Notes: a model not told the origin generated them from the letters alone. A DNA stretch of 60,000 bases from Polytrichum commune (GCA_950295325.1 OX485809.1:6326001-6386000); one strand, 5' to 3'. Counted from the stretch's first letter, positions 11,701-23,599 are shown. A program made the numbers and translations.

Positions 11701-12479
11701 ATAAAAATCCTAGTGTTTCCAAGCCCAATCAGTTACATGTTGTGATCTAGTGGGTTTCCTTCATTTATTTGAGGTATATTCCCTAGATTCCTCTAGAATG
11801 ATCGGTAATTTTCAAAACTCAACGATGCTTTTCAAAACTTGATTGAATTTGTAATTAGCAGTCGGTTCTCCCCATTCACTGCCCTAGAGTTGGTTTAATA
11901 TGGTTGATTCATCCTAGTGTAATCTCACTAAACTAATTTGAGATTCTTGATGCTAATTCTAGGGTCAATAAGTTGGAAACATACATCGTTGAACTGTAAG
12001 TAAGTGGTTCCCAATGTTTTCACTGTCAACTTACTTGAGTTTAAATCCAAGTTGTATGAATAATTATTTTCAAAATGTCTCTTGTTCTAGTATTTACTGA
12101 TTCTGTGTGGCAGTTTTTTTTATTGCCTAAGACCTAATGAAAATCCCGTGTGGAAATCATAGTTTGGCACCAAAAAGACGAACTTACTAGGAGTCGAACT
12201 CCTCATTCCATAATGAATATAGGGGCGAGAGAAAATTATTGCACATGAGTGTACCGAGTGTACCGACATTCATCCAACATAAAACCTTAAAATAGTATAG
12301 AACGGAAAGGTTACCTTGTAAGAGTCTATTTGACACTGTAATTACATTCAAGTACCCCAAATTAGCCTAGTCCAAGACAATTGAGATGAATCAATAACAA
12401 ATCAATAAGAGGTCAAGTTTTTATGTTGGATGGATGAGAAGTGACTCACTCTTACTTGATATAGGTATACCTTTCACTG
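8764..12479. other. Long intergenic stretch, no recognised gene
   Basis: AT-rich, with only short random reading frames. A segment at 10735-10860 resembles one at 34685-34815 (shared GGATTTGAATGTATTTGGA-like, GGCATGAATTTT-like and CTACACAAATATG-like blocks), so at least that part is a dispersed repeat. Nothing else could be supported. Confidence 0.45.
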
Positions 12480-14127
12480 CAAGGGTTTGGAGAGAGGATG
12501 GATGGATGGATGGATGAATGAGAAGTCAGGTGCCCATTCCTGTTGACAATAAAAATAACCACCAGTTAACTTAACTCCGGGGGCTTGTCTACCGATAACA
12601 CAGATCAATCTACACCGTCCGTGAATCGACGGTGCGGATTCGCTCTCGCCGCGCAGGCTTGCGCTTTCGGAGACAATGATCTCTTCGCTTTCTGATTGTT
12701 TCTTCTTGTCTGTTTCGTCGTTGGTGGTTGCAATCCGGTCTGTTGCTAACTTGATGGAGCGGATTTCTTCTCCAAGCGATCCTCCATGTACTAATCTGCC
12801 TCGCTGGGAACTCGAATTGGAGAAACCGAGGCAATTCATTCTCAGAGCTTGGCTTTGGTTGTGATGAATCCGGAGCCAATTGGTTGAGGTCGCCAATTGA
12901 CGAGAGAGAGGTAGGCATGTAACATGCAGCCAAATATTTTGAGTTCTAATTAGGGCGACTGATAGCTTAATTATTTTTATGTAGTTATCGCATTTTCCAT
13001 GTGTAGTCAGGTTCAAGAAGATGAAACTTATGCCGTTACAGTAAATAGGGGGATATTAAGTTTGCAGGTGGTGAAGTTTAAGCCATCGCGTCTCTTGTTG
13101 ATACATGAAATGAATTTTGGATGTGGGAGGGGTTTGCAATTCCTTCGTAACATATTTGGATTGTCGATTAGAGTTAGCATGCTTGTGAGGGGGTGTTAGC
13201 CTTGAGAGTACCGAAACAGGAATTGGAGAAGGATGGATTAGGTCATGGTAACGGAGTAGGAGGAAGATTTCGCGGTGTTTTTTTTCCGTGTAGATTGTGG
13301 AAGACATGTTTGCAGAAAGTAACGATCTACCATCGGAAGCCAACTGCTAATGGGTATGGAAGTATGCATGTGTTAGGATAGACAGGCCATGTCGTCCCAC
13401 AGGAGAAGTAATCGCATAGTGTTTAATGTCAGCAGTTATGTGGTTAAACTGATTGCAATTTTGTTGAAGAATTGTTTAATTATTTCTAGTTGGGATCCTG
13501 CTCTTTGTTATCGTCGATCTGGTTCAGGGGCACCGGCAATGACAGGTTATGATGCCAGAGTCTTGGTGGTGAATGTGAATGAACTGATTGGAACTGAACC
13601 TGGTGATTAAACCCCAAAGTTTGTGAAATTCAGTTTAAGGGAACCACATGGAACATGCTAATTGACAGCATAGATATTGTTATCAGGTCTCCAGCTGTTG
13701 ATGATATAGTGATTCTTGTGCTAGGTGAACAATTTAGCGAATTCTGGAGAAGCCGATTAGGTACTCTGTTCTTATAGGTTGATGCTGCCATGGATGTTCA
13801 GGTGTCGTTGAGGAGGTAATGAGGTGAAGGAAGAGCGTTATTGGGCTGGATGGATGATGACCTCTCAATGCTGGCAGTTACCCTCGAAATTCCTTCCATT
13901 ATCTGCCTCGGTGACAGGTAATGTCAAATCCTATAGACTCTTACATGCTCAATCACTTGCAACAAATACCTCTACAATGAGTACGCTTCACAAACATGTT
14001 TTTGTTTTTTTGTAAAAATATGCCATGGTCATCAACATGCTTGTGTCTATTTTGGAAAGAGTTGGGAACCAAGATGCAGTAAGAAAGAGAAAATCACATT
14101 GCAGGTGACAGCCAAGCTGAAAGCACC
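12480..14127 (+). other. Probable promoter and untranslated leader of the SDE3 gene
   Basis: A GGAT microsatellite lies at about 12497-12516 and a short hairpin with arms CACCGTC and GACGGTG at about 12615-12634. From about 12600 the base composition becomes gene-like. A good donor (AGAG|GTAGGC) lies near 12911 and an acceptor (ATTGCAG) just before 14106, 23 bases ahead of the SDE3 start codon. One or more non-coding leader exons and introns are inferred. Short frames here (for example 13389-13610) are probably upstream frames or chance. Confidence 0.4.
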
Positions 14128-17100
14128 ATGGCTTACTATGACCAACAGGAACATGACAACACTGACGCAGGAATTTTTTTTGAATATCTGGAGACGCAGG
14201 GTGGATCTCTTCCTAAGTCAGTGGAGGACCTTTTCTTCCAGTATTCCTGTTACCATGCAGGCATAACTTCGTCGACTGTACCATGCACTGCACTTTCTCT
14301 CTTGCAGGCGCTGCGAAGGTTGGGCATCATTAGTTCATGGAGAGACATTGTATGGGCAAGTCCAAGCGCCATGGTTAACATGAAGGACATGCATCAAGAT
14401 CAAACGGTGGATTCAAGTGGTCTTCAGGACGCCAAACAACGAGGCCGGGAGCGGAGACGTCAAAACCGTAGGAAAAATCAGTGGCGCCCAATTGCCGGGG
14501 TTCTTGAAGGGGCAACGGAGCTCCAAATTAACAGGCCATCTACAGGAGAGAGAGATGAAGGTTTATGGAAGCCAACAGGAAGTGATGGTGAGGAAGAAAT
14601 TGTGTGGTGCGGAAGGGACAAGTTACCTGAATCCTCGCACAGCCTGGGCATGGAGAGTCTGACTATTCATGACAGCCAGAAAGAGAAGAACACCAAAATC
14701 GCGAGTCCAAAAGAGAGCACGCACAAGGCGCCTGGTTCAGGAGCATCATATAAAGTTCCCTCATGTGGAGCATCACACATTGTGACATTGGCAGCACCAT
14801 CTTATATGGTCCCAGTAGCCTGCCCTTTGTATAAAGAAAGCAGGGATGGCTTTGACTCTGGCACACATGGCCTTGATTCAATTGACCCATTGAACAAAGG
14901 TCGTTCCTTGAAAGACCTTCAACATAAGCCTTTACATCAAGAGTTCCGAGGACAACGAGCTGAGAAGAAAGGCCAGAGTGGTGGCTTTGGAGCTTGGCAT
15001 CCTCCTCAAATCCCTCATTTTGCAAGCACAAGTGATTTTCTAGGGCTGCCGTCGATTCCGTATTACGCAGGCCAAGATATTTCTCCTGAGTTGGTGGATC
15101 CTTTCTACATCAGTCCATCGTGCTATAACAATGATGGCTGCCACCGCGGGCAATTTACTCAATTCACTCGTGATCTTCTTGGTGTTCATTCTACAGCCCC
15201 TGAGAATGACTGGCGCTCTTCATATGTTGGTTACCCTGTTAATGCATCAAATCTCGCTTTTGATAGTTCTCAGGGTAGCACTAAGCAGCAAATCCAGTCT
15301 GATGGGATGGTTGGTAAACGTGGTCGCAATTTTCATCGTGGTGGTAGGGGGAGGAAATCAAATGCCCACCGAAATGGTCGGCCTGGGAGAGGAGGTTACA
15401 AAGGGAAAGGGGTTGCACACCAGATTTACAAGCGTGGAGACGCATTCACAATTTTGGATGGAGGCGAGAATTTGAAGCAAGAGAATGGAACAGAAAAAGA
15501 GAAGAACTTGGATGATTCTGTTCCCCCCACTGCACGACGAGAGCGGCAATGGAAGGCTTCACAAGAAGCTGGCAAGGATGTCTTTGTGTCTCAGCCATTT
15601 TCACCAAATCATGACAGACCACAGACAATCAACATTGGTGCCACAGAAGGAGCATCAATATCTGTTGTCAACAATGGAGTTGAAACAGTGAAGCTCTTAG
15701 CTGTGAAAATGCTCTTCTCTAGCCCAAAAGGCTCATTCAGCCTGTCTCTTGCCCCACCCTCACGAGCACCGTCATCTACAGAGAAAAGCACCCCTGTCAT
15801 GGATGCCACAAAATCTGTTTTGAAGTCGCAGAATGGGGTGCTTCCAGGTGGCCCTTGGGTAATTGGGCCTGGTTTACATCTTACATTCAAGCTGGGGTGT
15901 ACTGCAGCAGTCATGGGTTTACACAAAGCAGTGCTTCTATTTGACATTGGGAGTCAAAAGATTGTCCGGTATATTACCCTTATTTGTGAAGATGAGATTG
16001 CTAGATCAATGGCACCTACTGAACCTTATGTCCGCTTGCCTCGCCCACGGATTCGAAGTTTCTATAAATATATTCCTGGTGTGCCACCCCCATTGCCATT
16101 TTTCAAAAAGAGGCTGGAATTCTATCTTATTCCACCCAATGTTAAGGAAGCCATATTGAAGAAGGAGACATTGCCTGTGCTTTTGGAAGGGCTTCAAAAG
16201 GATAATTATGTTCAATACTTCTCATACCTGGAGCATGCAGAGGAGCTTCAAATGGAGGTAAGTGATGTGCGAGGTTGTTTGCGATGTTGAGGACGTCTAT
16301 TTATATATATTATAGCCTTACATTCAGATGGCAAGCACAAGGAGTCTGCAAGGCTTCATTTGTCTTCAATTAGTGTCTGTTCTCATTATCTTGTGTTCAT
16401 CCCAGATGTTCATATCATGATACTGGGGGGTAATATGCATAATCAATAAGGATGCTCATCACATAATCCTCATATGCTACTAAACTTACAAAGTGCATCT
16501 ACAGCTTCAACTTTTGTGGCATAGATATGACATGCAGTGGCCCAAACCTACATGGACAGCCTTTGCCTCACTATCTCTAGGCTTTTATGAGGTCTAGGAC
16601 ATATGTAAAACCTCTTCTCTTCTCTTCTCTTTTCCTCTGGAACTAACTTCCAATTCTGATAAACAGGTGGATATTCGAGCCTATGACATGCAAAATGTGA
16701 CCATGTGGAAAGTAAGCCATGCAATCTTGGGTCTGAAGGTGCCAGGCCTAGCAGAGCGACGGCCTTCTGTAATCTACCGTGACAAGATATATGTTCGGCC
16801 TTCTGGAACCACAGCACGGGAATTTCAGGTCAGTATTCTTAGCACATATTTATTTATTTCTTTGTAAGTGGATTCACATTGATGCTGAGCCTTGTTAGAT
16901 TTGCAGTCTGCAATCAATTTGTAACAGAGCACTTGAAATGAGTGACTTTGCTTCTCTGCTGGAGGTACCAACTCACATATGGTGTGAATTATGTACTGGT
17001 GTTGTAGGGATATGTCCACAAAGTACAAGCGGATGAAGTGCATCTAAGATTCAGCGATGCATTCCATGCAAGCTTTATTAATAGCTCTCGTTATGACATT

Positions 17101-19263
17101 CGATTCTCATTTGGTCGAGTGAATATAAGGCGGGCCCACCAGGGTATCCATGCTGCAAAGGCCTTACTTGACTCTTTCTTGTTTCCAACTACACCTGTCA
17201 AAATGAGGACTGAACCTGCCAAAAAAATTGTCCCAGTAAATAGGGCTATTAATGTTGAACAAAAAAATGCTGTGTCTGAAATTTTGAGGAGGAAAGGAGC
17301 CCCACCGTATTTAATTTATGGTCCACCTGGAACCGGAAAGACAGTGACAGTTGTTGAAGCCATTCTCCAAGTGCGAAAGGCCTACCCAAATGCTCGTATT
17401 CTGGCCTGTGCACCCTCCAATTCTGCTTCTGATTTACTTCTTGAACGCCTCATTGGTGCGGTTGAAAAGCGTGATATGCTACGCCTGAATGCCTACACTC
17501 GGTCCTTGGATGAAGTGCCGCCACATATCCTTCCATTTTGTCTGCTGGAGAACAATTTCTTCTGTACTCCTGATCAAACCTCTTTAATGAAGTACAGAGT
17601 GGTTGTAACCACATACTGGAGTGCTGCAATGTTGGATGCCCAAGAGATTCAGCCCGGTCACTTCACACATATTTTCTTGGACGAAGCAGGGCAAGGGACA
17701 GAACCGGAAGCCATGGTGCCCATTGGCAACCTTGCAAATCCTAATACTGTGGTTGTGCTTGCAGGTGATCACCAACAGCTTGGGCCCTTGATCCGATCCC
17801 CTGTTGCCCTAAAATTTGGTCTTGACAAGTCCTATTTGGAGAGGTTGTCAAGCCTTACGACCTATTTGCCAGCCAGTGCAAACGGCAGGTCATTAGGATA
17901 CAATAATAGTCTGGTGACAAAGCTGGTGCGGAATTATCGTTCCCACCCTGCAATTTTGAACCTTCCTTCACGCCTATTTTACGACGGAGAGCTCATGGCA
18001 TGTGCAGATGAGAGCCGAAACTCTCTTGCTGAATGGGATGAGCTTCCAAACAAAGGGTTTCCAGTTGTTTTTATTGGAATTGAGGGTCGTGATGAGCGCG
18101 AGGGCACTAGTCCTTCGTGGTTCAATGCACAAGAAGCCAGCAAAGTGGTGGAGGTTGTGAAGAAGGTGAAGGATTACCGCTGCAGCCGGGTGAGTTTGAA
18201 AGATATTGGTGTTATCTCACCCTATAATCAACAGGTTAACAAACTGAAGAAGGCATTTGCGAGCCAAAACCTCAGCGATGTCAAGGTTGGGAGTGTAGAG
18301 GCTTTTCAAGGACAGGAGAAGCGGGTCATTATCATTTCCACTGTGCGATCTAGCAAGGAGTATGTGGAATTTGACAAAAAACACAGCCTAGGGTTCCTCA
18401 CCAATCCCAAGCGGTTCAATGTGGCAATTACACGTGCCAAAGCTCTCCTCATCATTGTCGGCAATCCCCGTGTGCTTTCACAGGTTTTTCTTTCTGCTTT
18501 TCTCCCTTTGTGAATTGACATGCTTTCTCAATATGGTACCTGAGAAACCTGCAGAACTCTCAAACTTCAGGGCATGTAAGCAACAGAAAAATTGAAAATG
18601 TGTACCTATATATGAAGGCTGTAGGGATTTCTGGACCAATCCTACATTGCATAAAGAACTCACTTCGAAGAAATAGTTTGTTTCCAGGGTGAAATACCAA
18701 CTCAAGAGGCCCACAATCATAACATTGTGTTGGTACTGCCCTATGGTGCTCAATATGGTGACATGAGTGATAATACTCGGACCATAAAAATCACCAACAC
18801 CTCAGGGATGTTTTGTCCTTGGGGTGTTACTAGATACTCTCTCCTATTGAGGTCATGGTACTTATAGCTATGGGATGCTTTGCTATTTTCTTATTCAGGG
18901 AATTTAGAGATGCCTGACCTAATAGCAGTTACATAGAAAGTCATTGCAGCTATTTGTAGCAAAAACTTTAGACTGGGAAAACAATGAAGATGATGCAAGA
19001 GGCCTTTTGTTGGGTCTAAATGATGTAATTTTGTTAAACAGGATCGGTGCTGGAATGAGCTTTTGCGCTACTGTCGGGAGAACAACAGCTACACTGGATG
19101 CACTCCACCTTCAGATGAAATCAATGAAGAGAGCAAGCAACTTCATTCTGCAATCATTGATAACTGGTTTGATGCGGAGGAGGTGTCCGGTGACAACAGT
19201 GGCCTGCCTCACTCACTTAAGGCTGCAGTGGAGGACTTGCAATGGCCAGACGGCACGTGCTAA
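14128..19263 (+). CDS. SDE3: SDE3/MOV10-type RNA helicase (superfamily 1), four coding exons
   Basis: Coding exons 14128-16257, 16667-16828, 17008-18483 and 19042-19263, all joined in phase 0 at GT/AG junctions, give 1329 residues. In Arabidopsis SDE3 is an SF1 helicase acting in RNA silencing (signal amplification, antiviral and transposon defence). Visible motifs: Walker A GPPGTGKT (869-876), DEAG box (989-992), motif [12 protein letters not shown] (from 1016), VEAFQGQE (1194-1201) and motif [15 protein letters not shown] (from 1233). The MOV10/SDE3-specific beta-rich region precedes the helicase core at about 520-860. The first roughly 500 residues are a long, poorly ordered extension with an Arg/Gly-rich stretch at about 392-430; Arabidopsis SDE3 is shorter, about 1000 residues. 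The protein ends soon after the helicase core, and no GW or WG dipeptide occurs anywhere. The identity is firm; the start codon is the least certain point. Confidence 0.93.
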
Positions 19264-20384
19264 ACCTCCACCAATCTCTTATAGTTTCATGTAGCTTAGA
19301 TTCCAGCTTTACTTGATGTCGTGTCTATCAATGCCACTCACCATTCCACATGCTTTTTTTCTTGGTGAAAGTATTTTCACTGTTGTCTGCTGACATCCAC
19401 ATGCAGTTTTAAAGATAAAAACACTCTGTTCTCCTTAAGTTGAAATGATTTCTTCTTCCCAAAGGTGTAGAAGAAAGGCCCAAATCCATTTTGGATGGCT
19501 CAGGTGGTGATCAACAATTGATTGTTAGATAAATGATGCCCTGTCCAAGTTTGCTTTAAGTTTGGGCTGGACTGCATTGTACAAAGAGGGGGCAGGGAGG
19601 GGAAAGGGGGGGAAATTATTCAAGACCATGACCAGTTTATATGGTGCTTTATAACGTTTTGTGCAATAAACATGTGGCTCCTCCTCATAGGGTTTGGCAC
19701 AAATATTGAAAGTGAAAGGAAATAACAAATTTCTCAAATTTCTCATTCTATATTCCATGAGTAATACGTACATCTGTAAAAATCATGGAAGTGACTGGTT
19801 TGGTTTGATGTCCTTGTGTAGGAGCTGATGATATATCCTCAAGTTTATCCTTTTCATGTCTACTTTGTGTATTTGGAATGTCTCTCTGGGAAGGGAAATC
19901 ATTATCTCTGACATCTGAAACTACATATTTAAATTGCACCATGTGTGTGGAGCCAGTAAAAGGTATCTCAGATCCTTCTGCTTGCACAGCTGCATTAACT
20001 TGTGGCCTTTCCAAAGTGAGCAGCAATGGCTTTTTTCTGTAAAAATTGCGAGTCACTGCAATGAATCAAATATATAAGTGTCGATTTAAGATGAGTCACC
20101 GAATTAAGCCCGCCTACCTTATTAGGTAGGCATTTTCAAGGCAATGAGTGCATTGCCCTTGGGGTGCTCACTCCTTCCTTGTGGCTCACTCACATGAGTT
20201 GAGGGCCTCTCATAGCTGATGGTACACTGAGATATAACCTTACAGATGGCTCAGCTTCACTGGTTTCAAATACATGTGTACCAATAAGTCAAGTCATTCA
20301 ACAACTGTGAGGATTTCGTAGTCATATGCCGTATATTCTGTTCCAACAGCATACTTGTTTTTCAAATGCCAACTCCTTGATTCC
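19264..20384. other. Region downstream of SDE3, with two small hairpins
   Basis: The first few hundred bases are presumably the SDE3 3' UTR. Two short hairpins occur near 20112-20160 (GCCTACC...GGTAGGC, then AAGGCAATG...CATTGCCCTT). A minus-strand frame at 19751-20056 is listed separately. No other structure was recognised. Confidence 0.4.
19751..20041 (-). CDS. Possible minus-strand exon of an unidentified gene
   Basis: An open minus-strand frame of about 97 codons begins just after a clean splice acceptor (TTTTTACAG) at 20042 and runs to a stop near 19751. The predicted peptide (starting KKPLLLTLERPQVNAA) has a balanced mix of charged and hydrophobic residues, unlike most chance frames here, but I recognise no family and see no partner exon upstream. 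It could equally lie in a repeat or be chance. Confidence 0.2.
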
Positions 20385-21130
20385 ACCAATCTAGGGATGC
20401 CTAGTTCACTTACTTTTCTTAATCGGACACCTATGTTTGAGCGGTACATGGTTAGGTATGGATCCAAGAATGGACATCAAAAAAGGCATGTGTTTAGAAG
20501 AGATTGGATTGTGTGCTCAATATATGACACTTTAAACTCGGTAACATCAAACCTCCTTAATGTCACTCCTTCTCTTATATCTTGAAACCCTAAGAAACAT
20601 CTGTTCTCAATTTGAATCTCACTTCTTATTGTTACGTTTCCCTCCCATATATCATGGGCTTTGACACTAAATAAACCACCAAAGAATTCAAACCACACGC
20701 TTGCATGCACCGCGTCGTCATCATTGTAATCATTGTCATTATTGCAATGTTGACTTTGTGTTATTCCGTGATGTCACATGCAACACTAATTCTCTTTTTA
20801 TCATGCATTCATGTTGACACTACAAAACTCCTTAATGTCACTGGCACTTTGGGTTGCCGCAAGTGTGAAATTATGGAGTTTAAAGTGTAATTGTTTGAGC
20901 TTCAATAGTCAACATATTTGGGGGGACCTGTGTGGTCATTTAATGAGCACAAGAATCTTCACTTTGATAATTAATGAGATATGCGTATGAGCTCCAACAA
21001 TGATGACGACAATTGCAATGACCTTGATTTAGATTTGCTAACCATCTCATACTTATTGTGTGTTTCATATCTTAGAAGAAGTGGGCTAGTTGGAGAACTT
21101 CACCATACAAGCCCAAGGGGTGGACTCTTC
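20385..21130 (+). repeat. Dispersed repeat R1, copy interrupted by a 360-bp insertion
   Basis: The left half, 20385-20527, has the R1 start (CTTAATCGGACACCTATG, then GGTACATGGTTAGGTATGGA and GATTGGATTGTGTGCTCAAT). The right half, 20888-21130, continues exactly where the left stops (TTCAATAGTCAACATATTTG, AGAATCTTCACTTTGATAAT, AGAAGTGGGCTAGTTGGA). The 20528-20887 segment is foreign to R1. Confidence 0.7.
20528..20887. mobile_element. 360-bp miniature element with perfect 12-13 bp inverted termini
   Basis: Termini ACACTTTAAACTC (20527-20539) and GAGTTTAAAGTGT (20876-20888) are perfect reverse complements. Just inside each end is a related direct block (CTCCTTAATGTCACT). Comparison with other R1 copies shows the host sequence continues without gap or overlap from TATATGA to TAATTGTTTGAG, so no target-site duplication is evident. 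There is no coding capacity. Superfamily not assignable. Confidence 0.6.
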
Positions 21131-21517
21131 ATTGAAAACCTAAATGACATGTGTGGGGTCACTATGAAAGTAAACCCCCTATATGCGAGAAGTTTATAAA
21201 GGAAAATAAATGTACAGTTTCAAACAAAACTAAGTACATTGTACACAAACTCAATGACAGCTCCCATTGTCAGCTGGTTCAAATCACAAACAAAGTGATG
21301 AAGTGATCAAAGCAAGAGTTCAAGTAATCAAATGCATAAATGTGAAACCAAAAAATGAAAAAATAGGGTTTCTAAAATAGTAAATGTCAAAGTGATTAGG
21401 TTTAAAGTACTCACTTTTGTTCACCGTCACTCTTCCAACATCAACATCTGTGTGTGTATTATGTAGCCTTGGTTCCATAGTACGTGAGGTATAGTTTGTA
21501 AAATCATTTGTAGTTGT
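21131..21517. other. Intergenic, nothing recognised
   Basis: AT-rich spacer between the R1 copy and the Tc1 remnant. The Tc1 element's own terminal repeat should lie in this stretch, but I could not identify one. Confidence 0.4.
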
Positions 21518-21639
21518 ATGCCTCTATTGTCTCATGAACAAAAGCACCAAGCTTTGGTGCAACTTAGAAGCGGTCTTTCTACTTGCAAAGTTGCCGCTTT
21601 AGTGGGCATGAGCCAATCTTCTGAAGCGCATTTGAGGAA

Positions 21640-21695
21640 GGATGTAGGGGTCAGAATTGAGAGATAAGGATGTAGGGGTCAGAATTGAGAGATAA
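21640..21695. repeat. 28-bp perfect tandem duplication in the Tc1 pseudogene
   Basis: The unit beginning GGATGTAGGGGTCAGAATTG at 21640-21667 is repeated exactly at 21668-21695. It carries a TAA and shifts the transposase frame. Confidence 0.85.
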
Positions 21696-22383
21696 AGATG
21701 AGGGCATTCAAAGCTTCTTGTAGACCGTGGGAAGAGGCTTCTTGTCACTCTTGTTACTAAAGATCAACTTGGAATTGCATATGCGACAACAAAATAAGTT
21801 CGATCTAAAACATGTTAATTGTTGTCTAACATCACTATGAGGCGTGCTTTAAGAGATGTTGGATTGGGTGTACAAGTGCATCACATGAAGCCAATTATGA
21901 GTTGTTAACATATTCTTGCATGCCTGAGGTTTGCTCAAAGCTATGACAATTGGACCATTGATGATTGAAAACGCGTGATTTTTAATGACGAGACAAAAAT
22001 AAATAGGTTTAACTCAGATGGTAGGTCATGGTATTGGATTGGAGATGGAGAATGCGTTGGACCTCAACATGTCCACCAAAATGTGAAGCATGGTGGTGGG
22101 TTGGTGATGATTTGGGGATGCATGGCGGCTTTTGGGTTGGGATCATGGTACAAAATTGAAGGTACGATATATAGACATTTGTACAAATTTATTTTAGAAA
22201 ATTTCTTGTGGTCCACTATAGAGAAATACAATCTAGATCCAAGTAGGTTGGTCTTTCAACAAGATAATGATTTCAAGCACACGAGCATGAGCATGCAAGA
22301 TGATTGGTATCACAACCATTTCAACTCCTTCAATGGCATGCACAATCTCCGGAATTGAAACCCATTGAACACTTCTAGGCACT

Positions 22384-22549
22384 TAACACCATATTCGAAA
22401 ATTTGGGAGATTTCCAGTCTCCCAATTTGATGACAGTTTAGGTGGAGTTGACCTAAAATGTACCGAGTGGGTACATTTTAGGTCGACTCAACCTAAACTG
22501 TATTTTCCCAAAATCATGGAATTTTCCCAAAATTTCGAATATGGTGTTA
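22384..22549. mobile_element. TA-flanked hairpin MITE inserted in the Tc1 pseudogene
   Basis: The 166-bp segment begins TAACACCATATTCG and ends CGAATATGGTGTTA. A second long inverted repeat lies within (ACAGTTTAGGTGGAGTTGAC and its near reverse complement, about 22430-22500), so nearly the whole element folds into one stem. Removing the insert with one TA copy rejoins the surrounding Tc1 frame (IEHF, stop, then TWRLNEFMTPP), which shows a TA target-site duplication. TA duplication and hairpin form fit a Stowaway-like Tc1/mariner MITE. Confidence 0.85.
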
Positions 22550-22729
22550 CTTCTCACATGGCGCTTGAACGAATTTATGACACCTCCAAGAGGTATCTAG
22601 GAATTGTGGGAACGTGGATATTCAATGTATCTCAATTTCAATGAACAGGATTGCATGGCGTTTTCTAAAAGCATGCCATGAAGAATTGATGCCGTGTTGA
22701 AGAGTAGGGGTTATTGGACCAATTACTAA

Positions 22730-23013
22730 AGATTTTGTAGGCAACTTGAACAAAACTGAGTATCTCTATATAGTTTCTCATTTGGCTTTGCAACATATTT
22801 TATTATTATCAATGTAATGTGAAAATTTGCATACATGTACACAAATTTTTGCAATATCATAAAAAAAAATTAAATCTAAAAAAAACTTGTGAATTGTTCA
22901 TGGTTGTCAGTTGAAGATGAGTTTGCTCAAAGTGTACTTAGTATTGTTCGTTAGTGTATATGTACTAATAGTAGGCTAGAAAATGGACTTGTGTACTTAT
23001 AATAAGCTTTTTA
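22730..23013. other. Downstream flank of the Tc1 remnant
   Basis: AT-rich. The right terminal repeat of the Tc1 element is expected here but was not identified. Confidence 0.35.
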
Positions 23014-23430
23014 ATTTAATTTGATAAATATCTCCACTACATAAACATAATATACAACATGAATTAATTATGCCTTTAATACATGTAAAATCCATGTTTA
23101 CTTTGTGATGAGAAAGTCATTGACAACATGGATTTGTTTACTTTGACTTTTTCATTCACAACATGTAACTCAATGCTTCCATCCGATACACAAAGACAAG
23201 AGCACAATAACATAACCACAAATTTGGAGAGCAAAACTCGAGGGAGCTTATGAGCACTCCAAGAGCCTCTAGCTTGTCCTAGAACCCAAATGTGAATCCT
23301 AACAAGAATGAAGAAGGGAGTCATTGAGGACAACAAAGGATGAATGTGATTGGATAAAACTAACACATCTATTGTCTTAAATTTCTCTAAACCTTAAGGC
23401 CCCCTTTTGTACATCTACCTATACTTGAAA
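23014..23430 (+). repeat. Dispersed repeat R2, copy 1 (inverted partner at 28830-29090)
   Basis: Shares with the reverse complement of 28830-29090 an ordered set of blocks: GATAAATATCTCCACTACAT, TTACATGT-type blocks, AGAAAGTCATT, and the well conserved AGGCCCCCTTTTGTACATCT. No coding frame is credible. The two copies are about 5.5 kb apart in opposite orientation. Confidence 0.55.
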
Positions 23431-23599
23431 AAAATTAATAGCCTTTTTAAATGTACACACTAGAGAAAATTAATACCTCTCCCTTATGTATACGATGTAC
23501 GTTAATGCCTCAAATAATACCCCTTCTTACACTCACGTTTCGTACATAGTATGAAGAGTCCACCACCTGGGCATGTAAGACACATCTATCTTGAAGACA

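Larger units (their letters stand above)
21518..22729 (+). pseudogene. Tc1-type transposase pseudogene (Tc1/mariner superfamily)
   Basis: Reading across frames recovers most of a Tc1 transposase of about 348 codons. The N-terminal helix-turn-helix (from ATG 21518: LVQLRSGLSTCKVAALVGMS) is followed by RRALRDVGLGVQV, then WTIDD and FNDETKINRF with the first catalytic Asp. Next come GGGLVMIWGCMAAFG and LVFQQDNDFKHTS with the second Asp, SPELKPIEHF with the catalytic Glu, and a C-terminus ending AVLKSRGYWTNY. It is dead: several in-frame stops (two at Trp-type TGA/TAG positions), frameshifts, a 28-bp tandem duplication at 21640-21695, and a 166-bp element inserted at 22384-22549. Tc1-proper transposases are rarely reported in land plants, where mariner-type elements are usual. 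Confidence 0.85.

Noticed and set aside
12188-12220. tRNA T-arm-like AGGAGTTCGACTCCT on the minus strand
   Set aside because: It is a simple palindrome with a 5-base loop, and no acceptor, D or anticodon arm can be folded around it.
23076-23366. 96-codon minus-strand frame
   Set aside because: It falls within dispersed repeat R2 and has no family resemblance.
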